A stretch of 14,589 nucleotides of DNA from Streptosporangiaceae bacterium. GTDB taxonomy: Bacteria > Actinomycetota > Actinomycetes > Streptosporangiales > Streptosporangiaceae. Position 1 is the stretch's first letter; each line of letters begins with the position of its first letter. The translations under genes and the position numbers were made by a program. Below the pieces are notes generated by a model. That model was not told the DNA's origin and made no database searches. It worked only from the letters and a program-made list of their open reading frames with translations. Positions 8,013 to 14,046 of the stretch are shown piece by piece. Location: assembly GCA_030040475.1 (NCBI GenBank), contig JASHTQ010000038.1, forward strand, positions 1-14,589, read 5' to 3'.

Positions 8013-8080
8013 TAGTAAGTCTGGAATCTGGACTCACTCTAACGTATGATCGTCTGTGAGTCCAGAAAACAGACTGACTA
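8013..8080. promoter_or_regulatory. Shared operator between MFS exporter and HxlR regulator
   Basis: Arms at 8018-8037 and 8056-8075 are inverted repeats matching at 17 of 20 positions; allowing one more mismatch they extend to 8013-8037 and 8056-8080. Each arm has AGTC(T/C) and TCTGGACT-type half-sites, so two dimers could bind. The 18-bp centre contains TATGAT (8045-8050), a possible -10 for the HxlR gene. The left arm overlaps the MFS leader next to its ribosome site. Mutual repression of both genes is the likely logic. Confidence 0.8.
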
Positions 8081-8090
8081 AGGTAAGCTG

Positions 8091-8543
8091 ATGCTCATGG
8101 CCAATGTCCCTGCCGACCCGCGGGCCTGCTCGATCGCCCGCACGCTGGACATCGTCGGCGAGAAGTGGGCGCTGCTCGCCGTGCGCGAGGTCTTCCTCGG
8201 GAACCGCAAGTTCGACGAGATGGTGCACCGCACCGGGGCGCCGCGCGACACGCTCGCGGCCCGGCTCCGCACGCTGGTCGCCGCCGGCATCCTCGAGCGG
8301 CGCCCGTACTGCGAGCGCCCGGCGCGCTACGAGTACCACCTGACGGCCGCGGGCCGCGACCTGTACCCGGTCATCGTCACCCTGATGCGCTGGGGCGACA
8401 AGTACCTGGCAGGCGAGCAAGGGCCGCCGCTGGTCCTGCGGCACCACTGCGGCCACCAGCTCACCGCCCAGCTGGTCTGCCAGGCCTGCGGCGAACCGCT
8501 GCACGCCCGCGACACCAAGCCCCTGACCGCCGCGGCGGGCTAG
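8091..8543 (+). CDS. HxlR-family transcriptional regulator with Cys/His C-terminal motif
   Basis: A 150-aa winged-helix dimeric regulator, likely the repressor of itself and of the divergent exporter. It opens with the family pattern CSIARTLDIVGEKWALLAVREV, interrupted here only by its length limit: Cys13 precedes Ile-Gly-Glu-Lys-Trp at 21-26, then FLGNRKFDEM and the recognition region DTLAARLRTLVAAGIL. Cys13 matches the N-terminal redox-sensing cysteine of several characterised HxlR proteins. The C-terminus adds Cys120, His122, Cys130 and Cys133 (C-x-H-x7-C-x2-C), resembling a zinc ribbon; that subgroup feature suggests metal binding or thiol sensing. The ATG at 8091 follows AAGGTAA; a second ATG two codons later is possible. 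The adjacent operator and the drug exporter make the regulatory role strong; the inducer is unknown. Confidence 0.92.
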   Translation: MLMANVPADPRACSIARTLDIVGEKWALLAVREVFLGNRKFDEMVHRTGAPRDTLAARLRTLVAAGILERRPYCERPARYEYHLTAAGRDLYPVIVTLMRWGDKYLAGEQGPPLVLRHHCGHQLTAQLVCQACGEPLHARDTKPLTAAAG

Positions 8544-8580
8544 CCCCGGAAGCTACCCGGCGACTATATCGGCTCACAGC

Positions 8581-8760
8581 CTTCACAAGTAACACCAGCC
8601 CCACAGATAAAACATCGGCACAAGCCGTCACTCCGCTACACCCCGCGATCACGGAAAAACAATCGGCTAAAACCACAGTTCACCGGGCGAAACGGCAAAA
8701 ACCGGTCCTCCTGCAGAAAAAACAGCCCGCAAGATCCATAGCCAAAGCACACGGCCACCC
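8581..8760 (+). promoter_or_regulatory. C/A-rich, G/T-poor gap, possible Rho utilisation region
   Basis: The 350-bp gap between the HxlR gene and the next gene has no supported ORF. By my count bases 8581-8760 hold about 66 C, 64 A, 32 G and 18 T on the plus strand, near 54% GC against much higher GC around it. A C-rich, G-poor, unstructured transcript just past a stop codon is the classical signature of a Rho-dependent terminator. Bases 8761-8877 show nothing further; AGGAGGA (8878-8884) is the ribosome site of the next gene. Confidence 0.4.
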
Positions 8761-8893
8761 CTAAACTGACGACTCGTCACGATCCGGCGGAAGATGTGCT
8801 GATTCCCGGCCGCTCGGCGCGCTGTTCAGGGATCAGGGCCTGCGCATCGGCGGCTAAGGGTCAACGCAATCGAATGCAGGAGGACAAACGCCG

Positions 8894-9853
8894 ATGAGGC
8901 CGAATTGGCGCACGCTGTCGTGCGCGCTTGGAGCGGGCGGGCTACTGCTCGGCGTGCTCGCTGCGGGCCAGGGGGTGGCCGGCGCATCGCCGGTTCAGCG
9001 CTCCGGTACAAGCACGTGTACCGGCACCCTGAGCAACCCGGGCGAGCTGACTGGTCTTTACGAGAACCTGGACATTTACGGCGTATGCGCCGTGCAGAAT
9101 GGGCCGGTCCAGGTGCTCGGAAACGTCACCATCGAGCCCAACGCAAGCCTCAATGCCGTCTTCGGGTTGAAGAATTCCAACCTGACGGTGTGGGGCAACA
9201 TGAACGTCGAGAGAAACGCCACGGTGATGCTGGGCTGCGACACGGTTTTCGTGACGCTCTGGGGCACGACCGGCACCGACACCGGGCCGGAATTCCCCTG
9301 CATCGACGACCCGAACCAGAATAACCCCACGCTGTCCAGCCACGACACGATCAAGGGCAACCTGACCGCCATCGACTCGCTCGGCGTCGTGCTGCACAAC
9401 ACCCAGGTCGCGGGGAACGTCTACGAGTACGGCGGCGGCGGCGGCAACAACTGCATCAACCAGGGCATCTTCAACCAGGACATCGGCTTCCCGCAGTACA
9501 GCGGGTTCTTCGACGGCTCGGTCGACGGCAACCTGACCATCGAGAACGTGACCACGTGCTGGTATGGCTCCTTCCGCATGATCATCGACGGCAGCTACGT
9601 GCACGAGAACGTCATCAACAACGACCCCGACGGCAACGAGGTGTCGGCCAACCAGATCGCAGGCGACATGATCTGCAAGGGCAACTCGCCGGCGGTCCAG
9701 TTCGGCGACAGCGACGGCACGGCGAGCAAGGTCGGCGGGATCGCCACCGGCCAGTGCGGCTTCAACGTCCTGGCGCCCAACCCGGCCCCCGAGGCCGGCG
9801 TCATCGGCGTCACCCCGGTGTACCAGCACATCTCTGTGCCGTGGAGGCTCTAG
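8894..9853 (+). CDS. Secreted beta-solenoid-like Cys-rich protein
   Basis: A 319-aa exported protein of unknown function. Residues 1-31 are a signal peptide (MRPNWRTLSC, Leu/Gly/Ala core, cleavage likely after VAGA or GAS). The mature protein repeats short strands of the type GNVTI, GNMNV, GNLTAI, GNVYEY and GNLTIENV, each followed by Asn/Gly turns; this cadence suggests a right-handed beta-helix such as surface or polysaccharide-active proteins have. Eight mature cysteines (42, 65, 115, 136, 187, 222, 261, 288) could make four disulfides. A GGGGG stretch at 180-184 interrupts the repeats. I see no pectate-lyase or glycosidase catalytic signature. ATG 8894 has GGAGG about 10 nt upstream. It is monocistronic, closed by a strong hairpin terminator. 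Confidence 0.78.
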   Translation: MRPNWRTLSCALGAGGLLLGVLAAGQGVAGASPVQRSGTSTCTGTLSNPGELTGLYENLDIYGVCAVQNGPVQVLGNVTIEPNASLNAVFGLKNSNLTVWGNMNVERNATVMLGCDTVFVTLWGTTGTDTGPEFPCIDDPNQNNPTLSSHDTIKGNLTAIDSLGVVLHNTQVAGNVYEYGGGGGNNCINQGIFNQDIGFPQYSGFFDGSVDGNLTIENVTTCWYGSFRMIIDGSYVHENVINNDPDGNEVSANQIAGDMICKGNSPAVQFGDSDGTASKVGGIATGQCGFNVLAPNPAPEAGVIGVTPVYQHISVPWRL

Positions 9854-9870
9854 CTCTGCGCAGGTAACGG

Positions 9871-9917
9871 GGGCCGTCCCGCCCGCGCCTCGAGCGCACG
9901 GCGGGGCGGCCCTCGTC
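9871..9917 (+). terminator. Rho-independent-type terminator of the solenoid gene
   Basis: Arms 9871-9883 (GGGCCGTCCCGCC) and 9900-9912 (GGCGGGGCGGCCC) pair over 13 bp with one T-G wobble, followed by TCGTCTT. It starts 18 nt past the stop codon. Confidence 0.75.
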
Positions 9918-9944
9918 TTCCCCAGGGCTCAGGGAGGCTTCGCG

Positions 9945-10004
9945 ATGCGGTTCACCGGCGCCGAGGTCGCCAGGCTCGAACCCGGCACCAGCGTGGAACT
10001 CTAG
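9945..10004 (+). CDS. Candidate 19-aa small ORF
   Basis: MRFTGAEVARLEPGTSVEL, preceded by AGGGAGG with 7-nt spacing, better than most starts here. Its TAG overlaps the stop of the convergent hisS gene within CTAG. It follows the terminator of the upstream gene, so it would need its own promoter, and I see none. It could be the amino end of a gene truncated when hisS came to lie next to it. Confidence 0.3.
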   Translation: MRFTGAEVARLEPGTSVEL

Positions 10005-11287
10005 GACTCGCCGCCAAGCCCGCGCAACTCCCCGCGCACGGCTACCTCATCCACCACGCTGACCAGAACGAACGCCGTGAACCCAGCCCCCTCGAGCCGT
10101 TTCAGCTGCGCGCCGAACTTCCCGCTCCTGCGCACCGTCTCCACCACGGCTCCGGGCTGCTCCGCGCGCATCTCCCGTGCCACCGCAAGCGCGTCGGCCA
10201 TCGGCACGTCCGGCTCCACGAGCACCGCCACCGCGTCCCGCTCGGATGCCACGGACAGCAGGTCCACGATCCGCTCGAACCCGATGGAGAACCCGCACGC
10301 GGGCACGTCGTGCCCCAGCGACCGGCCGATCATCTTGTCGTAGCGCCCGCCGCCGGCCACCGAGAAGGACACGTCCGGGTGGGTGACCTCGAAGACCTCC
10401 CCGGTGTAGTACCCCATCCCGCGCACGAGCGTCGGATCGAACTCCCAGCTCAGCGAGCGTTCGGCGGCCAGCCGGTCGAGGCAGGCCACGGTGGTGGCCA
10501 GGTCGGAGATCACCGGCGCCGCCAGCCCGGGCACCGCCTCGGCGAGCGCGTCGGCCAGCTTCGGAGCCGGCACCCCCACCAGCCCCCGGATCTTCTCCTC
10601 CACCGCGGAGATCACGGCCGCGGACAGGCCCAGTCCGGCGAGTTCCGCGCGCACCCCGTCCCAGCCGATCTTGTCCAGCTTGTCAAGCACGATGAAGAAG
10701 GCGTCCCACGACGCCTCGGGCACCCCGCTGTCGGCCGCGAGCGCGGCGAGGAACCGTCGGTCAGACAGCCTGATCGTGGTCCCGTCCAGCCCGATGGCCG
10801 CGAGCGCGAGGCTGGTCGCCTCGATCAGTTCGGCCTCGGCCAGCACGCTCGGCTCGCCGATCATGTCGATGTCGCACTGGTAGAACTGCCGGTACCGGCC
10901 CCGCTGCGGCTTCTCGGCCCGCCACACCGGCCCCACCTGCAGCGACCGGAACGGCGTCGGCAGCTTCGCGTGGTTGTGCCCGTAGAACCTGGCCAGCGGC
11001 ACCGTCAGGTCGTAGCGCAGTCCCAGGTCCACCAGGTCGCGCAGCGAGGCATCCGCGGGTACAAGCGGCGGCAGCCCGCGCCGCAGCACCTCGTAGACCA
11101 GCTTCTCGTTGTCGGCGCCCGCACCGCTGTGCAGCCGCCCGATGTCCTCGAGCGCCGGCGTCTCGATCCGCTGGTACCCGAACCGCCGGTAGACCGCCGA
11201 GATCGACTCGAGCACATGATCCCGGACGGCGACGTCCGCGGGCAGCAGGTCCCGCATCCCCCTGGCCGGGCTGTTGTCGATCTTCAT
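10001..11287 (-). CDS. hisS: Histidine--tRNA ligase
   Basis: Class II synthetase that charges tRNA-His, 428 aa, cytoplasmic homodimer. It has the N-terminal ARGMRDLLP segment (8-16), motif 2 with FRSLQVGPVWRAEKPQRG then RYRQFYQCDID (113-141), the histidine-binding loop RGMGYYTGEVFE (289-300), GGGRYDKM (312-319) and motif 3 with GFSIGFERI (332-340). The last ~75 residues form the anticodon-binding domain. Usual actinobacterial HisRS starts PKGTYDL and reads YRYERPQKGRYRHFSQ, so this enzyme is of a different type and may be a second copy. ATG 11287 has AAGGAAGG upstream. It is alone, without a partner such as aspS. Function is firm; housekeeping against accessory status cannot be told here. Confidence 0.93.
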   Translation of the reverse strand: MKIDNSPARGMRDLLPADVAVRDHVLESISAVYRRFGYQRIETPALEDIGRLHSGAGADNEKLVYEVLRRGLPPLVPADASLRDLVDLGLRYDLTVPLARFYGHNHAKLPTPFRSLQVGPVWRAEKPQRGRYRQFYQCDIDMIGEPSVLAEAELIEATSLALAAIGLDGTTIRLSDRRFLAALAADSGVPEASWDAFFIVLDKLDKIGWDGVRAELAGLGLSAAVISAVEEKIRGLVGVPAPKLADALAEAVPGLAAPVISDLATTVACLDRLAAERSLSWEFDPTLVRGMGYYTGEVFEVTHPDVSFSVAGGGRYDKMIGRSLGHDVPACGFSIGFERIVDLLSVASERDAVAVLVEPDVPMADALAVAREMRAEQPGAVVETVRRSGKFGAQLKRLEGAGFTAFVLVSVVDEVAVRGELRGLGGES

Positions 11288-11316
11288 CGGGTCCTTCCTT
11301 CACGGCGACTGACCGC

Positions 11317-11356
11317 GCGGCCCGCGGCGTCCGGGCCGCCGCCCGCAGCGGGCGGC
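11317..11356 (-). promoter_or_regulatory. GC-rich overlapping hairpins in the hisS leader
   Basis: An 8-bp stem (11317-11324 with 11332-11339, 7-nt loop) overlaps by two bases a 9-bp stem (11338-11346 with 11348-11356, 1-nt loop), so the two compete. They lie 30-70 nt upstream of the hisS start. A TACTAT hexamer on the minus strand near 11363-11368 could be the -10 element, which would put both stems in the leader. There is no T-box sequence and no His-codon leader peptide visible. Confidence 0.45.
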
Positions 11357-11411
11357 ACACGCAATAGTAAAGGCCGTCGCCCCGAACCTCGCGACCAATA
11401 AACTCCCGACC

Positions 11412-12002
11412 ATGACATCGTCAACCCCCGTCGTCATCATGATCGACGCGATCCACGACAACGTGTCCAGCATCCCGGCCGACGCCGTCAAGGTCGCCGG
11501 CTACGTGACTGGCACCAGCGACATCGAATGGACCGCCGCGGACTGGGCCCGCTTCAGCACCACGGCCAAGGTCCGCGTCAACCAGTGGCCGGGCAGCAAC
11601 CCGCTGCTCGGCGACGTGCTCGACGTCGAGCCCGGTGCCTGGACCAACCAGGGCGCGGCCCAGGCCTGCGTGGAGCGCAAGCAGAACGGCCTGCCGATCA
11701 ACCTCTACAGCTCACAGGACAACCTGACCCCGCTGCTGAACGCGTGCATCGCGGTCGGCGTGACCACCGGCAACCTGTGGGTCGCCAACTACAACCTGTC
11801 CATCGAGGAGGCCACGTCCCTGGTCGTGCACCGCTACGGCCCCTGGCCCATTCAGGCCGTCCAGTGGGCCTCCCCGTCGTCCAACCCGAACACGCCGATC
11901 CCCGGCTCTAAGCTCACCCTGAGCGAGGGCAACTGCGACCTCTCGGCCACGGCCCCCACCTGGCTGTCCGGCCAGCAGGCCGGCTACAACGTGCCAGGCT
12001 AA
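11412..12002 (+). CDS. GH25/DUF1906-like TIM-barrel protein
   Basis: A 196-aa protein resembling the lysozyme-like glycoside hydrolase fold seen in actinobacteria and actinophages. Strand-end residues fall in the expected order: Asp12 in MIDAIHD, Asp71 and Glu73 in LDVEPGAW (the acidic pair of such barrels), Tyr99 in INLYSS, WVANY (123-127), Gln151-Trp152 in IQAVQW and Asp176 in CDLS. No signal peptide is present, so it would stay in the cytoplasm or leave by holin, lysis or another route. The start has no Shine-Dalgarno, so leaderless or weak translation is likely. It is divergent from hisS and closed by a hairpin at 12089-12131. Actual muralytic activity is an inference; a non-catalytic or non-peptidoglycan role is possible. 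Confidence 0.75.
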   Translation: MTSSTPVVIMIDAIHDNVSSIPADAVKVAGYVTGTSDIEWTAADWARFSTTAKVRVNQWPGSNPLLGDVLDVEPGAWTNQGAAQACVERKQNGLPINLYSSQDNLTPLLNACIAVGVTTGNLWVANYNLSIEEATSLVVHRYGPWPIQAVQWASPSSNPNTPIPGSKLTLSEGNCDLSATAPTWLSGQQAGYNVPG

Positions 12003-12030
12003 GGCCCTGCCGCCGCCCGCTGTCCCTGGC

Positions 12031-12067
12031 CCCGTTAAAAGACCCATTAATCCGAACGGGCGGTGGT
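12031..12067 (-). repeat. Dispersed palindromic repeat, copy 3 (degenerate arm)
   Basis: The right arm keeps the 16-nt core at 12052-12067 with one base changed from copy 1. The left arm is eroded to CCCGTT (12031-12036), pairing with AACGGG (12055-12060) around an 18-nt loop rich in A. It supplies the final residues TARSD and the TAA stop of the minus-strand membrane protein, and also lies 28 nt past the stop of the convergent gene. Confidence 0.65.
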
Positions 12068-12460
12068 TCCCGTTCCCCCGCCGCGCTCACCCGCCGGTTG
12101 GCTTCCCTCCCGGGAACCCCGGCGGGTTTTATCTTCTGTTCCTTGCCGCGCCAGAATCAGCGCCCCCACCTGAAACCCCAGCAACACCACCATCACCGCG
12201 GGCACGAGCACGTCCCGCACCCCCGGCACCCAGCCCGCGGCCACCCCGCTCGCGCTGATTCCCCCGAGCACCCCGTAGCACAGCGCCCCCACGGCGGGCC
12301 ACGCCACGAGGCCGACCACCTTGGGCGCCCAGTAGGCCCGCTCCGCCGAGCCCAGGTGTAGCGGCACCCGCGCCCCGGCCGCCAGCCCGACCGCCCCCCA
12401 CGCTGCCGTCCCGATCATCGTCAGCAGCAGCACACCCCCTACCGCCAGCGCCGCCACCAC
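12047..12460 (-). CDS. Small membrane protein, DUF1648-like
   Basis: A 137-aa integral membrane protein with three predicted spans (about 3-27, 48-66 and 83-104) and a basic, Gly-rich hydrophilic tail of about 30 residues. The segment RVPLHLGSAERAYWAPKVVG after the first span resembles the DUF1648 pattern, in which a Pro-rich loop (VPLH, here 32-35) is followed by a second helix. Function is unknown. GTG 12460 (with GTG 12457 as alternative) follows a GGCGGGG run. The last codons and the stop come from dispersed repeat copy 3, and the tail also contains a terminator hairpin for the opposite-strand gene, so the tail may be acquired rather than ancestral. It converges on the GH25-like gene. Confidence 0.65.
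   Translation of the reverse strand: MVAALAVGGVLLLTMIGTAAWGAVGLAAGARVPLHLGSAERAYWAPKVVGLVAWPAVGALCYGVLGGISASGVAAGWVPGVRDVLVPAVMVVLLGFQVGALILARQGTEDKTRRGSREGSQPAGERGGGTGTTARSD
12089..12131 (+). terminator. Terminator for the GH25-like gene, inside the opposing coding region
   Basis: ACCCGCCGG (12089-12097) pairs with CCGGCGGGT (12119-12127), and TTTAT follows on the plus strand. It acts in the plus direction and lies within the 3' part of the minus-strand membrane gene. Confidence 0.65.
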
Positions 12461-12469
12461 CCCGCCAGG

Positions 12470-12643
12470 CTATCCCCGCCGCCTCGCCCCGCGCTCCGCT
12501 CCGCCGGACAACGTCAGCTTCCCCGACTCCGCCGGCCCGGAAATCACGCTCCGCGCCTGAGCCGGCCATTTCAGCGGGCGCTTTCCCGGATCCGTCAACG
12601 CAAGCACAGGAGCCGCGCAAGGGACCCCGTTGTCGCTCGTCAT
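12470..12643 (-). CDS. Candidate 57-aa small ORF
   Basis: A reading frame starting MTSDNGVPCAAPVLALTDPG, with GGAGG 11 nt and AAGG about 7 nt before the ATG. It ends a few bases before the start of the membrane gene, which would allow co-transcription. It has a Lys/Pro/Trp segment (GKRPLKWPAQ) and a basic end (GARRRG), but no recognised domain. The same frame stays open far upstream, which weakens the start choice. The rest of the gap (12644-12879) shows nothing I can support. Confidence 0.25.
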   Translation of the reverse strand: MTSDNGVPCAAPVLALTDPGKRPLKWPAQARSVISGPAESGKLTLSGGAERGARRRG

Positions 12644-12879
12644 TGATGCCTTGACCTCCGGCGCCGCCAGCGGCAGCGCAGATAGCGCCGGCGATTCCGG
12701 GAAAGACGCCGCCGGCAGGCCCGCAAACCAGCCGAACCAGGCGGACGCCCGCGCAGTCAAGCACAACGTCGGTCTTCGCGGATTCCAGGGCGTCCGGCGG
12801 TCCCGGTCGGCAGTCAACGTATTCACCGGCCGCCGAGGAATCCCCCGATCTGCTCGGCCCCGGCAGCGGCCGGTCGCGC

Positions 12880-13587
12880 CTAGGTGTCCGGCAGGAAGGT
12901 ATTCTCCGTCCAGATCGTGTGGAACAGGCTCCCGAGCTCGGCCCTGTCGAAGATCGCCAGCACGATGATTACCACAAGCAGGAGCCCGGCCAGGCTGATG
13001 AGCTGCTTGATTATCACGGCGCCGACGGCAATTACTCCGAGCGTCAAAAGTACGAGCCCGGCTCCCAGGTGGCCACTCACGTACTGCGAGGCGGCCAGGG
13101 CGCTCTGGGTCCGGCCCTGCTGATTCACGAAGTCGGCCCGGAAACCCGAGTTCCAGAACGCAAGCTGCAACCATACGAACGCCATCAGGGCAAAGGCTAC
13201 CAGCAGGTGGGCCGCGGCATGCAGCAATTTAATTAGGCCTCGGGCGCTCTCATAAAGCGGCGTGAGGTATGAAAGCGCGATGGGGATCGACACGAGAACC
13301 CCCGTCCAAAGAAGTTTGCCGCCGCTGTCCGACCATTCGGCCAGCCCGCTGTCGGAGTAGGTGGCCGCCTTCAGGATCCCGCCATTCACGATGGCGTAGC
13401 CGTGCGGCGGTGAGAACGTGACCCAGAACCATGGGATTAAGAGCCCGGCCAGGGCGAGGGCCGTTCCCACGATAACGACGGCCCGCTCGTTAACGATAAT
13501 CATTTCCCGCAGGAAGATGATCGTCGCTACGAAAACAATGATAACGAGACCGAATATGGCTCCGCCGATAAACGCATGATGCATCAT
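12880..13587 (-). CDS. Six-span membrane protein of unknown function
   Basis: A 235-aa polytopic membrane protein that I do not recognise. Six hydrophobic stretches are visible (about 8-27, 36-58, 92-112, 121-144, 173-193 and 195-213) with an extracytoplasmic-type loop SPPHGYAIVNGG between the second and third. The base composition is lower in GC than neighbouring genes, with more ATT, AAT and TAC codons, which could mean later arrival or different expression. The start is ATG 13587 or 13584, behind a weak AGCGGGA. A TACTAT hexamer on the minus strand near 13680-13685 and a short hairpin (13657-13673) precede it. The membrane character is firm; no transport or enzyme motif is visible. Confidence 0.7.
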   Translation of the reverse strand: MMHHAFIGGAIFGLVIIVFVATIIFLREMIIVNERAVVIVGTALALAGLLIPWFWVTFSPPHGYAIVNGGILKAATYSDSGLAEWSDSGGKLLWTGVLVSIPIALSYLTPLYESARGLIKLLHAAAHLLVAFALMAFVWLQLAFWNSGFRADFVNQQGRTQSALAASQYVSGHLGAGLVLLTLGVIAVGAVIIKQLISLAGLLLVVIIVLAIFDRAELGSLFHTIWTENTFLPDT

Positions 13588-13969
13588 GTCCCGCTTAAGA
13601 ATTTGCCGCCCTCGCGGGTTGCTGCCTTATGCCGACGGCCTGGCATGCAGAGCCATCCGACAGTCGCTGTCGGGTGAATAGTACCAAGGACCCGCGGTCG
13701 GTAATATGACAATCCGATAACACATCCGGGATGGGCATCCGGAGGTTCCGTTATCCGGCCGGCTCCCCGCGGGCATGGCGGATCCCGGAGTTCCTGCCCA
13801 GGAATCCGCGCCACGATATTCACCGCTCGCTATCCGGCGAACGACCCCACCGCTTCCCCATTCACGGATGTCATCCACCGCTCGCCGCCACCGTGACTCG
13901 CGATAAAGCCGGCGCCCGCCGCGAGCCCGTGGCCCGGCGCCCCCCGCGCCCCCCGCGCCCGGCGCTGCG
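13588..13969. other. Intergenic region, hairpin and GC-rich tract only
   Basis: No supported gene. It contains a perfect hairpin CCGACAG-TCG-CTGTCGG at 13657-13673 in the probable leader of the minus-strand membrane gene, an inverted GATAAC (13716-13721) / GTTATC (13750-13755) pair, and C-rich repeats near 13938-13966. Nothing else is supported. Confidence 0.5.
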
Positions 13970-14014
13970 TATGCCAAGCACGACGCTTGACATCTCAATC
14001 ATGCTTGGTATAGT
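13970..14014 (+). promoter_or_regulatory. Near-consensus promoter within an inverted repeat
   Basis: TTGACA (13987-13992), a 16-nt spacer and TATAGT (14009-14014) form a strong vegetative-type promoter for the gene at 14047. TATGCCAAGCA (13970-13980) and TGCTTGGTATA (14002-14012) are inverted arms, 10 of 11 matching, placed on either side of the -35 and over the -10. A dimeric repressor bound there would block polymerase. Confidence 0.75.
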
Positions 14015-14046
14015 TAGCAGTAGAACCAATGAGGAGGCACATCATC

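Noticed and set aside
6661..8049. Plus-strand open frame across the MFS gene
   Set aside because: Shadow of the exporter; the real protein is clear on the opposite strand and the frame crosses the operator.
8165..8764. Plus-strand frame overlapping the HxlR gene and running into the next gap
   Set aside because: Out of frame with the clear HxlR protein; its extension only reads the C/A-rich gap.
10310..11401. Plus-strand open frame across hisS
   Set aside because: Shadow of hisS, without family motifs.
11288..11411. T-box riboswitch upstream of hisS
   Set aside because: The leader is short, and neither the T-box antiterminator consensus nor a specifier loop is visible.
12630..12968. 112-codon plus-strand frame in the gap before the six-span membrane gene
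   Set aside because: Runs into the opposite-strand membrane gene, has Arg/Ser/Pro-rich shadow composition and no ribosome site.
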